From Nectonema munidae (Eukaryota; Nematomorpha; Nectonematoida; Nectonematidae): a DNA stretch of 64,000 bases. The position numbers were made by a program, and so were the translations under genes. The stretch is taken from assembly GCA_030549495.1 (NCBI GenBank), contig JAUIRK010001051.1:744001-808000 (forward strand), in the 5' to 3' direction. Shown here one piece after another: positions 56,501 to 64,000 of the stretch. The notes beneath the pieces were generated by a model that saw only the letters and a list, made by a program, of their open reading frames with translations, searched no databases and had not been told where the DNA came from. Within the stretch, counting starts at the first letter, position 1, and every line of letters begins with the position of its first letter.

Positions 56501-59500
56501 CCAGGAGACATGCCAACCTCCAGACACTTTTTGTAGCGACAGTGCTGACACTTTCTGCGCATGTACATGTCCATTTCGCAGTTGCCGCCATACTTGCACT
56601 CGTACAAGTTGTTGCGCGTCACGGTGCGTCGGAAAAAGCCTAAAAGAGTACGCGTTGATGCAAGGCCCAGTCTCTCGAACAGTATATCAGATCACCCTCT
56701 ATTATTTATTGTGTATGAAAACTATTTTCTGACCTTTTGGTAATTCCTAGAGAAGACATCGATTCTACAAGAATTTTTACCTATAACTTATCCATCGAAA
56801 AATGGGTTATATAGCATTACCTAGAAGTCTTCAAATTCTTTAAACTTCAAGCCTGAATAGATCACTCTTCACTTCTCTAATCTTTCTGACAATCAACCGA
56901 TATTTTCCCATCGTGCAATTATTCAGATTAGGACAACTTATCCAATCGAATGGGTAAACTAGCTAACTTCATGATTAACAATCTTTGCATACTATTCAAC
57001 AAAATATTGCATAACGGCTGTTTCACTGATAAGCTATAGATTGGCAAAATAATTCTGTTTTTAGATCGAATTGATCTCAATAATTATTATAGGCCTACTT
57101 GCATGCTGCCTTTTATAGGCTAAATTTATTAGTTTGTTCCTTGCTTTTGGAAGAGCGTTCAATAAAATTGATCAAGGCATGCAGATTTATAAACTAAGCT
57201 CTTATTGTTTCAGAACAAAAATTTTTTGTGTTATAGAAAGATGCTTGCAAAATACAAAACATGACACCTTTGCTGACGCAGCCTCTTCTAGGCAAAAATA
57301 AAATGAGCTGTTGTATGAGACTCAATTCTTCGCCCCTATTGTTCATCATCTATATCAATGACACCTTCACTTTAAAAAATGATGATTTTAGCTTGTTCAT
57401 GCACGCAGAAAATTGAGGAATTGCCTTCAAAAGCGAAAATTTGATGAATTTATTTTTTGGACAAGTTAACCATTTGGATTAAAACGAATAAAATAAATAT
57501 TGAAGCTTTCGTTGAAATTAAAACAAGAGTTCATCAAAAATACTACTAGTTTCAAATATTTAGGAATAACGCTCGACTCTAAATTAAATTTTTAGAAACA
57601 TCACGATAATGTAATAAAAGAAATAGCAATGGCCATGGGGAGAGTATTTAAATCCAAAAATTTGATTGATTTGAGAAGCAACTTCATTTGGTCTCTCAGT
57701 GCATTAATTAAACTTTCACTTTTACAGAAAAAAAAGCTTTGAAATATATTTTGAATAAAAATTTTGATATCATTGGAGACAAATTCAATATTCCTAATTT
57801 TCGATAAATCAATCAATCACAGTCGGCTGTTTTTGTGCACAAAAGTATGCATTCTGATAATGATTTTAGTTATCAATATATTGAAAAGAAATTTTTTTTA
57901 ATACAAACCTCGAAACAAATATAACTTGAAACATGGATGAATGAAATATTAATATAGGGATATAATAGGATATAAAGATTTTGGAACCCTGTTACTATCA
58001 TTTTTTTTGGCTATGGGCTTGTATACAGATACACAATGATAGTTTCTATTGATGAGGCATCCTCGTGATGAGATGGATGTGGTTAGTGTACTGCGAAGTC
58101 TTAGACAACAAGTATCATTGCTAGATTAAGAACTATGAAGAGTGTGTGAGGAAACGCTTGCGGTAAAGAATGCTGAATATATAATGCAGTGAAAACTTTT
58201 CATATATGAAGGAGATTTTGAAGAAAGAGGACAAAATGAAAGGCACAGACAGACACAAAACCACCACAATTCTCAAAAATCGGGTGTTTGTGGAGCGATG
58301 CAAGCATAGCATCAACACGAAACGCGACAAGCGCAAGCATTTATTTGTTACAAAGATTTCTTAGCGTCTTATAAATGGAAAATAAGTAACATTTTTATTC
58401 AAACAAGGTGAAAACTTTATTAATTAAAATGAACACGAGAAAAGAGAACAAATAATATAAATGGGTATAATTCTATGCCCTTATGAAAGATTGTGGTAGT
58501 TATTGAATCAAAATACGCTAAATAAAATGAGCACATGGTTTTAAAATATTTTTCGAATTTCCAATGGAATTCAATAGAGATTAATCGAATTTGCTGCTTT
58601 GCGCGAATTAAAATGGGGCAAAAACTCTTTCTAAACTCATGCTATTAAAAAGTAAAAATTTGAGGAATTGATTTTTTAAATTCATTTAGGTAAGCTAAAC
58701 TTTAACAATTTTTCAGGGATTTATTTGATAAATATATTTATTTTTATCAAGCTAACGTACTTTAGCTTCTAGAATACAAATCTGACATTTATTTACACCG
58801 AAAAAAAAGTATACGACATCAATCTGGTAAAGAGTCGTTACCCGGTGTTCGCTAAATAAAAGAAGTGGGTACCTTTGCATCCTTCGCAGGTGAGCGCGTA
58901 ATAGTGGTAGCCGGAGGCTCTGTCGTGGCAAACGAGACACAGTTCCTCATTTGCGCTTCCCACGCATGACTTAGAAGACGAAGATGTGAGAGGGTCGAGA
59001 GAGGACGTGTGCTTGCTTCGTTTGACGGCGGATGACTCGGAAGGGGGCGAGTGGTGCTCGTACATCGTCGGAGGGGTCGAGGCGGCGACGCTAATCGGGC
59101 TTGAAGAGGAGGAAAGTTTGAGATGGGGAGACGCAGGAGTGTTGTATGCGTTGGCGCTTCCTACCGACTGAGGATTCTTCGGGGAGATTGGTGCTAAGGT
59201 AGCTAAAATACAGAGGTTTGGAAGTGGGCGTTATTTGCGCGGCTAGGGCTTCGCTCGAAAGCATTTGGCCCTGTTCCTAATAAATTTCAATTCTCTAATA
59301 TTTCTATCATTGATGCCATTACCATGAGAATTGCCGCTCGGGGCGGGTCATAAATTTTACGCCACTTTTTATTTAAAAAAATTAGTTAAAAACGCATAAA
59401 ACTTTATTTATTTATAAATTAGTTTTATATAAATGCTTATAATAGAAAATAAAAAAAACAGAAAAATTTATTTAATTACATACAAATATTCATTTTCAAC

Positions 59501-60790
59501 TTTTTATAGATGAACTTTTCTAGCTTTTTTGTTAGCAAACTCTTCAATAACTTCGTCAAAACTTTTTTCACGTCTCAGATTTGCTGTGTATGCATGTCTT
59601 TGTGTTTGTCAAAAGAAAATCTCTTACAACTCAAACTGTTATAAAGATCTTAACATCATATTGATTGCAATATATGAGTGATTTCAAACCACCTAGTTAC
59701 GCCACTGCATTGATGTTAAAAATCAGAATATTTCACCCGTAAGCAAATTAATTTTCACAGGTGACTTAGCACCATTCATTTTTCCTCAATATTTTCGAAT
59801 GAACGTATCGCATACACGGTAAATCGAGTTTGCTCAATTTGATTCTGAAAATACTTTGTCACTCTAAATTTAAATTGTGATCACTGTAACCTCTGCCTAA
59901 TTTGTGGTCAGCTTCATTTTTGAATCATTTTCGTTCCATTCAGCAAATCGACCTTTCTTTAAAGGATCTAATGGCATTTGGTCAATCTATACATAAATAG
60001 TACATCTCAATGAGGTTAAAATGATCATGTATGCGGTTAATTTGGTGTACATTAACCTGTATATATTTTATACAAATCGATAAAATAATTTTCTCTCTTG
60101 ATATAAATTTCTATCAATGTCTTCAATATCGATGCTATCAAATCTTTACTTAAAACGACCTCACATAATGTTCGATAAAAGCTCACAAAATCTAAATTTG
60201 TTTCTTCTGAAATTTTTCACTAATAACCCTATATATGGGTTATGTTTTTTGAAAATTTGAATTTTCTATAGTGACCATGCCAAGAGGGGGTACTTGCTCA
60301 CTGTACCCTATCTGGACCTACAAATAAAAAGAGAACAAATAGACGTAAATTTTTTAGGCGTGGAGAAATTGAACTTTATTCGTTTGGCCTGCTATGGCTC
60401 TTTCTGACTGGAAGATAATACAATGAATGAAGTAAGTATGATTTAATGTTACATACAACCAATACAAGTTAATAACGAATTTAACTATCAATCTAGCTAA
60501 TGAAATGAGATACAAGGAAAGAAGGAAGAGAAGCGCATACGACTGTGATGGTTGATCAAGTGGCTGGGGTTATCACTGGAAGATGCATTTAAGGAGATCG
60601 GAGGAGAAGAAGATACTGAGGATGAGGGGTTGTGGTGGTAGAGCGGCTGAAATACGACGCCCGAAAAGGGCTGGGGCGAGCGATGGTGCGGGAGGAAGAA
60701 GGGCGACGCGTGTGGCTGAGAAGAGGACGGCGCTGTCGGCAGAGCGGATGAGAGTGAGGCAGCTGGCGCGGAGTACGGATTCAACTCCAT
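43699..60790 (-). CDS. EcR: Ecdysone-receptor-like nuclear receptor (NR1H), 4 coding exons, 525 aa
   Basis: Coding exons 60790-60541, 59202-58873, 56639-56499 and 44555-43699 join in phase to 1578 nt. The product is a ligand-regulated transcription factor. The A/B region (1-171) is Ser/Pro/His-rich. The zinc-finger DNA-binding domain is 172-237: C172, C175, C189, C192 and C208, C214, C224, C227, with P-box CEGCKG. Then comes [18 protein letters not shown], a sequence hallmark of EcR. The ligand-binding domain is about 295-525 with [19 protein letters not shown] and RTARRYD. It ends in the AF-2 helix LLSEVWDL and has no F domain. By family knowledge it should pair with RXR/USP at ecdysone response elements. 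The pocket is diverged (A341, V344 and I406 where ecdysteroid receptors have Thr, Thr, Tyr), so it may be a fast-evolving EcR or a paralogue. Confidence 0.92.
44886..45050. repeat. Dispersed repeat shared with 59888-60040
   Basis: CTAATTTGTGGTCAG, then CAGCAAATC/TAGTAAATC, GGTCAATCTATAC/TGTCAATCTATAC and TAGTACATCTCAAT/ACTACATCTCAATT follow in the same order and direction in both. Both copies lie in EcR introns. Confidence 0.7.
45215..45770 (+). pseudogene. hAT transposase relic, N-terminal BED finger
   Basis: Broken + strand frames give IILLKKN or [17 protein letters not shown], then LHKHIKT, the C-x2-C...H-x3-H zinc finger of hAT BED domains. THDGDK-like and FKNTFHF scraps follow. The preceding ACCGGTTTTTTAATTAC/AAAACCGAAACCG phrases may be its end. 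It is truncated and inactive. Confidence 0.5.
46250..48600 (-). pseudogene. Virus fossil: mononegavirus-like L polymerase fragment
   Basis: A broken, non-repetitive, GC-richer tract read on the minus strand. In order it resembles three parts of the L protein of Mononegavirales (rhabdovirus-like). These are the end of the capping domain (motif RLGTSLHRA, family GSALHR), a connector-like stretch, and the methyltransferase with DGSGEVT plus RSKGLYNS (family GDGSGGMT...S.GIFNS) and a following [12 protein letters not shown] segment. The polymerase core and other virus genes are absent. It is broken in roughly half a dozen or more places and looks old. The ends are approximate. The virus family is not fixed; the match rests on motif order read by eye. 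Confidence 0.75.
48795..49232 (+). pseudogene. piggyBac-like transposase, C-terminal fragment
   Basis: The frame reads [20 protein letters not shown], then [10 protein letters not shown], the GGxDxxDQ block with the third catalytic Asp region. After a stop comes [20 protein letters not shown], the family's RW...F..LLN.A..NA segment. Another frame then ends with [20 protein letters not shown] and LICINC, the cysteine-rich end-binding domain. It needs one stop codon and one frame change to read, so it is dead. It is a different copy from the relics at 2725 and 40300. Confidence 0.8.
49860..50630 (+). pseudogene. Relic of a repeated gene family of unknown function
   Basis: Broken + strand frames give [58 protein letters not shown] and, later, [20 protein letters not shown] plus [10 protein letters not shown]. 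From memory this is the pattern of a family of uncharacterised, highly repeated arthropod and cnidarian proteins with the signature GERFHQD...YQGRW...MMADYCW. I cannot name the element that carries it. The copy is decayed. Confidence 0.6.
51436..51634. mobile_element. hAT MITE (199 bp) nested in the repeat
   Basis: Ends CAGTGACGTAGCTAGG and TTGGCTACACCACTG are inverted. Flanks CTTCTCTC (51428-51435) and CTTCTGTC (51635-51642) form an 8-bp duplication with one mismatch. The partner repeat at 13806 lacks it. Confidence 0.85.
52162..52310. repeat. 42-bp tandem repeat, about 3.6 copies
   Basis: Units starting CCATGGACAATTCGCCCC and including TTATTTTCATAAGAC repeat at 52162, 52204, 52246 and 52288 with few changes. 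Confidence 0.9.
53136..53652. mobile_element. MULE-like foldback MITE with GCCCCC arms
   Basis: Inverted arms carry repeated AAAAATGCCCCC and CAATTAAAAAG phrases (53145-53210 and 53585-53645). The flanks are TATATTCGAT on both sides (53126-53135 and 53653-53662), a 9-10 bp duplication, the length typical of MULE elements. The interior is AT-rich and noncoding. Confidence 0.8.
53906..54330 (+). pseudogene. hAT transposase relic, central part
   Basis: The frame reads [12 protein letters not shown], then [20 protein letters not shown] and [20 protein letters not shown], ending KEISFDLD. This matches the hAT pattern FSLTLDEWTS.RNRRY...L..I.GS...E, including the first catalytic Asp. The acidic scrap after it ([18 protein letters not shown]) is in another frame. 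The flanks lack terminal repeats. Confidence 0.65.
54465..54533 (-). mobile_element. tRNA-derived SINE head (inverted copy of 458)
   Basis: The reverse complement reads GGTTGGTTAGATACTGG, then a CAAGATCTTGG spacer and GTTTCGATCCCCC, matching the element at 458-530. Confidence 0.7.
54910..54991 (+). tRNA. tRNA-Ser(AGA)
   Basis: An 82-base type II tRNA. The acceptor stem is GCAGTCA/TGACTGC with discriminator G. Box A is TGGCCGAGTGGTT and the D arm is normal. The anticodon stem-loop CTGACTAGAAATCAG shows anticodon AGA (serine). A long variable arm is followed by box B GGTTCGAATCC. There is no intron. A TTTTT run at 54994-54998 serves as the Pol III stop. It lies in an EcR intron on the opposite strand. 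Confidence 0.96.
55042..55813. mobile_element. Tigger/pogo-like nonautonomous element
   Basis: The right end, inverted, is CAGTGAAACTTCGATATC, followed by repeated TCGAGATATC-type phrases, the classic Tigger/pogo terminus, with TA next to it. The left end CAGTAATCGTTATCTCAG is a diverged inverse. GAGATATCC phrases also occur at 55085. No transposase is inside. Confidence 0.6.
55944..56258. mobile_element. hAT MITE (315 bp) with perfect 8-bp target duplication
   Basis: Ends CAGGGCCGGTCTTAG and CTAGGTCCGGCCCTG are inverted. Flanks are CTCTGAAC at 55936-55943 and 56259-56266. Inside, a unit of about 30 bp with GGGCCCCGCGCAATC is repeated three times near the right end. Confidence 0.94.
56499..56639 (-). 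CDS. EcR: EcR-like coding exon 3: second zinc finger
   Basis: The acceptor is CTTTTAG|GC and the donor T|GTACGT. It encodes [18 protein letters not shown], then [20 protein letters not shown] and EVGMSPG. Cys208, 214, 224 and 227 bind the second zinc. The [11 protein letters not shown] run is nearly invariant in EcR. Confidence 0.95.
56640..58872 (-). other. EcR-like intron 2 (2.2 kb)
   Basis: It holds the LINE relic at 57080-57860. The rest (57861-58872) is AT-rich with nothing recognised. Confidence 0.8.
57080..57860 (+). mobile_element. LINE relic (reverse transcriptase)
   Basis: Broken + strand frames give [16 protein letters not shown] (family FLDFSKAFDKIDH) near 57130. Near 57545 they give [14 protein letters not shown] then KHHDNVIKE (family KYLGV.LD..L.W..HI). 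The FADD box region between is decayed. It lies in EcR intron 2. It is a different copy from 1080-2436. Confidence 0.7.
58873..59202 (-). CDS. EcR: EcR-like coding exon 2: A/B region end and first zinc finger
   Basis: The acceptor is GTATTTTAG|CT and the donor AAAG|GTACCC (phase 1). A Ser/Pro-rich stretch with KRSK precedes [20 protein letters not shown] and EGCK. His176 replaces the usual Gly of [16 protein letters not shown]. Confidence 0.93.
59203..60540 (-). other. EcR-like intron 1
   Basis: AT-rich, with the second copy of the 44886-type repeat at 59888-60040. Nothing else was recognised. Confidence 0.6.
59888..60040. repeat. Dispersed repeat, partner of 44886-45050
   Basis: Same orientation and word order as the first copy; moderately diverged. 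Confidence 0.7.
60541..60790 (-). CDS. EcR: EcR-like coding exon 1: start of the A/B region
   Basis: ATG at 60790 in strong context (A at -3, G at +4) opens [20 protein letters not shown], then a Ser/Pro/His-rich activation-type region. The donor CAGTC|GTATGC (phase 1) joins exon 2 in frame. A second phase-1 candidate, CTT|GTATCT, would end the exon at 60514. EcR genes commonly have alternative A/B exons, so other starts may exist outside the window. Confidence 0.7.
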
Positions 60791-62029
60791 CTTTCGCGGC
60801 ACTCTAGCAAGGTTCACGAGCAGCGAGTTCTCTTTACAAGGCAGCAACAACAACAAAACTTCTTTACTCTAAATATTTGGAAGAAAAGTAAGCAAAACGG
60901 AAAACATTTACATGCGTTATACAAAAGTCATTAGAAAAATAGTCCGGGAAATAGATTTCAAAAACCCGCAACAGTATGAAAAAGGATACTTTTAATTGAG
61001 TTAACCCACTTTAGCCCAAGTAAAAAAAATTTGTTCGGTAGGATTTTATTTATTTTGCTAACTACATTCAGTTAACACATTTAGTGTAAAAAGTGATAAT
61101 TTTTGAATTACAATTTTCCCAAAAACAGGTGTGCCATTTTTAGGCCCACTGGTCAGATTATATGAAAGATCGCTTAATAAACATGAATTTAATTTTTTTT
61201 AATTATTTAAAAGTTGCATGTAGGTATGGTTTTTAATATTTCATTCTACACATAATCCGATGTGGCATTTCATACATTCTGTTGTGGATCTTTTTTTCAA
61301 GTCAACTAAAGCACATTTCCTCCTTTTATGAAATTTAGTTTTGAAGGGACAAAGAATTCGGACAATCAATTAAATTTTTTGTATTCTCTTCCAGAAAACT
61401 TTTTAACTATTTTATATGGTGAAATGCAATAACTTCATACGGCAATATTATTTCCGATCCATCTAAAAACAAGCATAGGGTATGGCTCGTTTTGGTTCAG
61501 AACATTTTTATTACAGACACTTTTTGGCACAGTACTAGCTAGTAGGTTAGTTAGTTATCTTAGATACTGAGTTACACATTTGTACATTTTAATTTTAGGA
61601 CAGACTTCAAAAAGAGTTGTTCTCCCGATACTTTCAATGCAAAATTTGGTTCAAAAAGGTAACAGTAATAAATACTAATTTTGATTATTTTTTAAAGAAA
61701 ATAAAGCACTCTTCTTTTGACATCAAACGAGTTAGGAAGGTTTTCTAAGTACATATAACATATATTGCTAAATACTAAGTTGAAATTAAATGACCCCTAT
61801 ACCTACCCAGCCATTTTTCGAGAATTTATATTTGGCAGTTTAAAATATTATCTTTTCTAGCTTCGATTTATACTCTTTTAAACTCATTTTTTCAAAAAAA
61901 AAGTCACTCAATAATTTGATATTTTAAAAAAAAACTATTAAAAAATTATTAAAACTTTTTAAGGGTCAGAGAGGGAAAATTTTTAACATCTTTAATAACT
62001 TTATTAACATTTTTAATTGAATTCTTCTT
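60791..62029. other. 5' flank of the EcR-like gene
   Basis: The first 60 bases (GC-richer, in frame with no stop) are probably 5' UTR. The rest is AT-rich intergenic DNA. TTAACCCACTTTAGCCCA at 61002 resembles a piggyBac-type end without a partner. Confidence 0.45.
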
Positions 62030-62430
62030 CTTTTTTTCTCATTTTCTATGGGGTCGATGTTTTTGATTTTCTTTCTCCATTCTCATCTATCCCAGACATC
62101 ATTTCCATAAAGGTCATTAGCTTTGAAACCAGATCCATCCACCCGAGTTTTGGTCTTCCTTTTTTCCTCTTCCCTTTCATTTACATATTCCATTCTCATC
62201 TTTTCTCATTATGTGGCCATATAATCTGAACCTACTTTCTCTGATACTTTATCGACTTTTGTTACCTTTCTGACTGTATTGTTTTCAATTTTGTCTTCTA
62301 TTGTCTTTCCAGGCAATCCATCTTAACATCCTCATTTCAGTAACATTTAGTTTGTTATCTTGTGTCTTTTTCACTGACCATGTCTCGGCTGAATACATCA
62401 TCGCTGGCCTTACTACTTTCCTGCAAATCA
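62030..62430 (-). mobile_element. LINE relic, RTE-like C-terminal part
   Basis: The minus strand reads MMYSAETWSVKKTQDNKLN, then VTEMRMLRWIAWK and, after frame changes, RLYGHIMRK, with KGREEKRKTKTRVDG further on. This is the very common LINE tail YGSETW..K...KKL...EMRMLRWM...R..GHVMR......GKRR.GRPK. It is broken and truncated. Confidence 0.8.
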
Positions 62431-64000
62431 GAAATTATCTTAAAGTTTTATGGTTACCCATGTACTTTTTATATAACTAAAAAATAATAATTAAAAAATT
62501 TAAGGATAGTTTGGGTCAGTAGAGGTCAATTTATTCTTTTGAAATTTTATTAATGCTTTCTAAAAAGATACCAAATTTAATAATAGAGAAAATAATTTTA
62601 GATCCAATGGTGCAAAAAATTGTTTGTATTCAAAAACCCTATGAAGTTTGACTCATCAGTCATCTCTACTCGCTTTCTGTACACTCATCGTATTTGTTAC
62701 CAGAATAGAAGAATGAACGCTCTAACGAAGTTAATATTGATTTTTACAAGACACTGCTAAATCTTGGCGCGTGTTTACACCACTGATATTTATTATTGAT
62801 GTATCATCGATGCATGCATAAATAAATCTTTGCTCTTCCATTGTTGACATTCAAGGTGTAATAGGCGCAAGATTACAGCTTGCGTTCATCTACCTTTATA
62901 CCGAGTTGCCATAATCGGGTTAAGAGCATTTCACACGAATTAAGTCGAAACATGGCGTGCAATACGTCAAAATGTTGCAAATTTTATACTGAATTTAAAA
63001 AATTTAGTCAGTCTTCCTCTTATTTAATTCTACTTTCATCATCAATTATATTATTGATAAAAAAATTGTTTTCAAGAGTTTCAACAACTTTTCTTTAAAT
63101 AATGTATTATTGACATTCTATTCATAACTTTCAAAATCAAAGGACAATTAAAAATTTATTGCATTCGAACATAGCAGCTCTTCTTGGTTTTTACTAAATT
63201 GCCGGAGCAAAAATATTTAAAAAGTTTCAGGTTTTGAAGATATATTTTAAAAATGACAATATCTAACCCTAACCCCATAATCTCTTATTCTTTTTCCATT
63301 ACCTCATTATAGTATCATTATAACAGAGATCATTAAAAATGGCTTCCCTATCCCTTTTCAAAAAACACAATAATTTTTACCAAGTTATCCTCCCATTTTT
63401 ATTACTTCAAATCAAACAAGGAGCAATTAAGGAAATTATTGAATTAAAAGCACAGCAAAATCAAGGTAATAGAAAGAATATTCATTAACCCCATTTTTAT
63501 TATTTCAAATCAAGCACACCGGAAAGAGTCTAGCTATACTTAAATCACAATGATCTTTACATCGTTGTCTCCCCTTTGTTATTATATCAAAACATGGCTG
63601 GAGCAAATTTTATATAAAATGATTGTAATATGTAATTCGCTATAGTGGATCAAATTATGAAAAGTTATAAGAAAAAAAATAAATCTTCTGTGAGTTTAGA
63701 AGATAATGGGTAAACATTATAAGGCGCTGTCAAGATTATACTAGATAAAATTATAAGAATTCATTGCCTTTCTCCATTCTTTTGGAGTTTATTTTGTTAT
63801 TATATATTGCAATGCTGTACACAACTCGCATCTTTAGAATGTACTTCCAAGTTGAATCTAAAGATTCCCGCTTTAAGAGAAATAAACAGAATTTATTAAA
63901 GAACAAAACGTTTAACGGTATTTTTTCAAGCAGTTTTTAAAGAAATCAGCCTTCAAACAGAGGAAAATTACAAGTCCACAATAAACTTTGAGATTGGACT
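62431..64000. other. Intergenic AT-rich DNA
   Basis: No gene was supported. It contains the second copy of the dispersed repeat (63308-63600). Confidence 0.5.
63308..63600. repeat. Dispersed repeat, partner of 30117-30430
   Basis: Same word order and orientation as the first copy, with an extra insertion of A/T-rich DNA in the middle. Confidence 0.65.

Noticed and set aside
60583-60807. Arg-rich + strand frame opposite EcR exon 1
   Set aside because: It is the antisense shadow of the Ser/Pro-rich A/B exon.

Overview
The window looks like AT-rich, intron-rich, transposon-laden nuclear DNA of an arthropod-type animal. The main evidence is an ecdysone-receptor-like nuclear receptor (the hormone receptor of moulting animals), many small DNA transposons, tRNA-derived SINEs, and spliced genes with kilobase introns. 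A crustacean such as a copepod would fit, but nothing here fixes the species.

Two host protein genes can be assembled exon by exon with agreeing splice phases. On the + strand (15967-35770, five coding exons, 383 residues) lies a class A GPCR of biogenic-amine type. It has the amine anchor Asp in TM3 and the W/Y pair in TM7. It also has an acidic residue at the TM5 position usually occupied by Ser, and Glu-Gln-Tyr in place of DRY. On the - strand (60790-43699, four coding exons, 525 residues) lies an EcR-like (NR1H) nuclear receptor. Its DNA-binding domain is classic, but several residues expected to touch ecdysteroid are changed. A tRNA-Ser(AGA) gene sits in the large EcR intron on the opposite strand.

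Most of the rest is mobile DNA. It includes a Merlin (IS1595-like DDE) transposase ORF at 12.1-13.0 kb and a whole hAT element with perfect 8-bp target duplications at 25.3-28.1 kb, inserted inside another reading frame. There are relics of piggyBac, Tigger/pogo, other hAT and several LINEs, plus several hAT- and MULE-type MITEs with recognisable target duplications, and SINEs. Eight short elements with TTAA ends (piggyBac type), plus one half copy, fall into several subfamilies yet share the internal word GCAGACGAT. A 1.3-1.6 kb repeat occurs twice in inverted orientation (13.8-15.1 kb and 51.1-52.7 kb).

Other landmarks are a GC-rich 22-bp satellite of about 44 copies (6681-7647), a long GAT microsatellite in GPCR intron 2, and, inside the EcR intron, the fossil of a mononegavirus-like L polymerase (about 46.25-48.6 kb, minus sense). 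The DNA left of 15.9 kb, between 36.3 and 43.1 kb, and right of 60.8 kb is intergenic or 5' untranslated territory made largely of decayed repeats.
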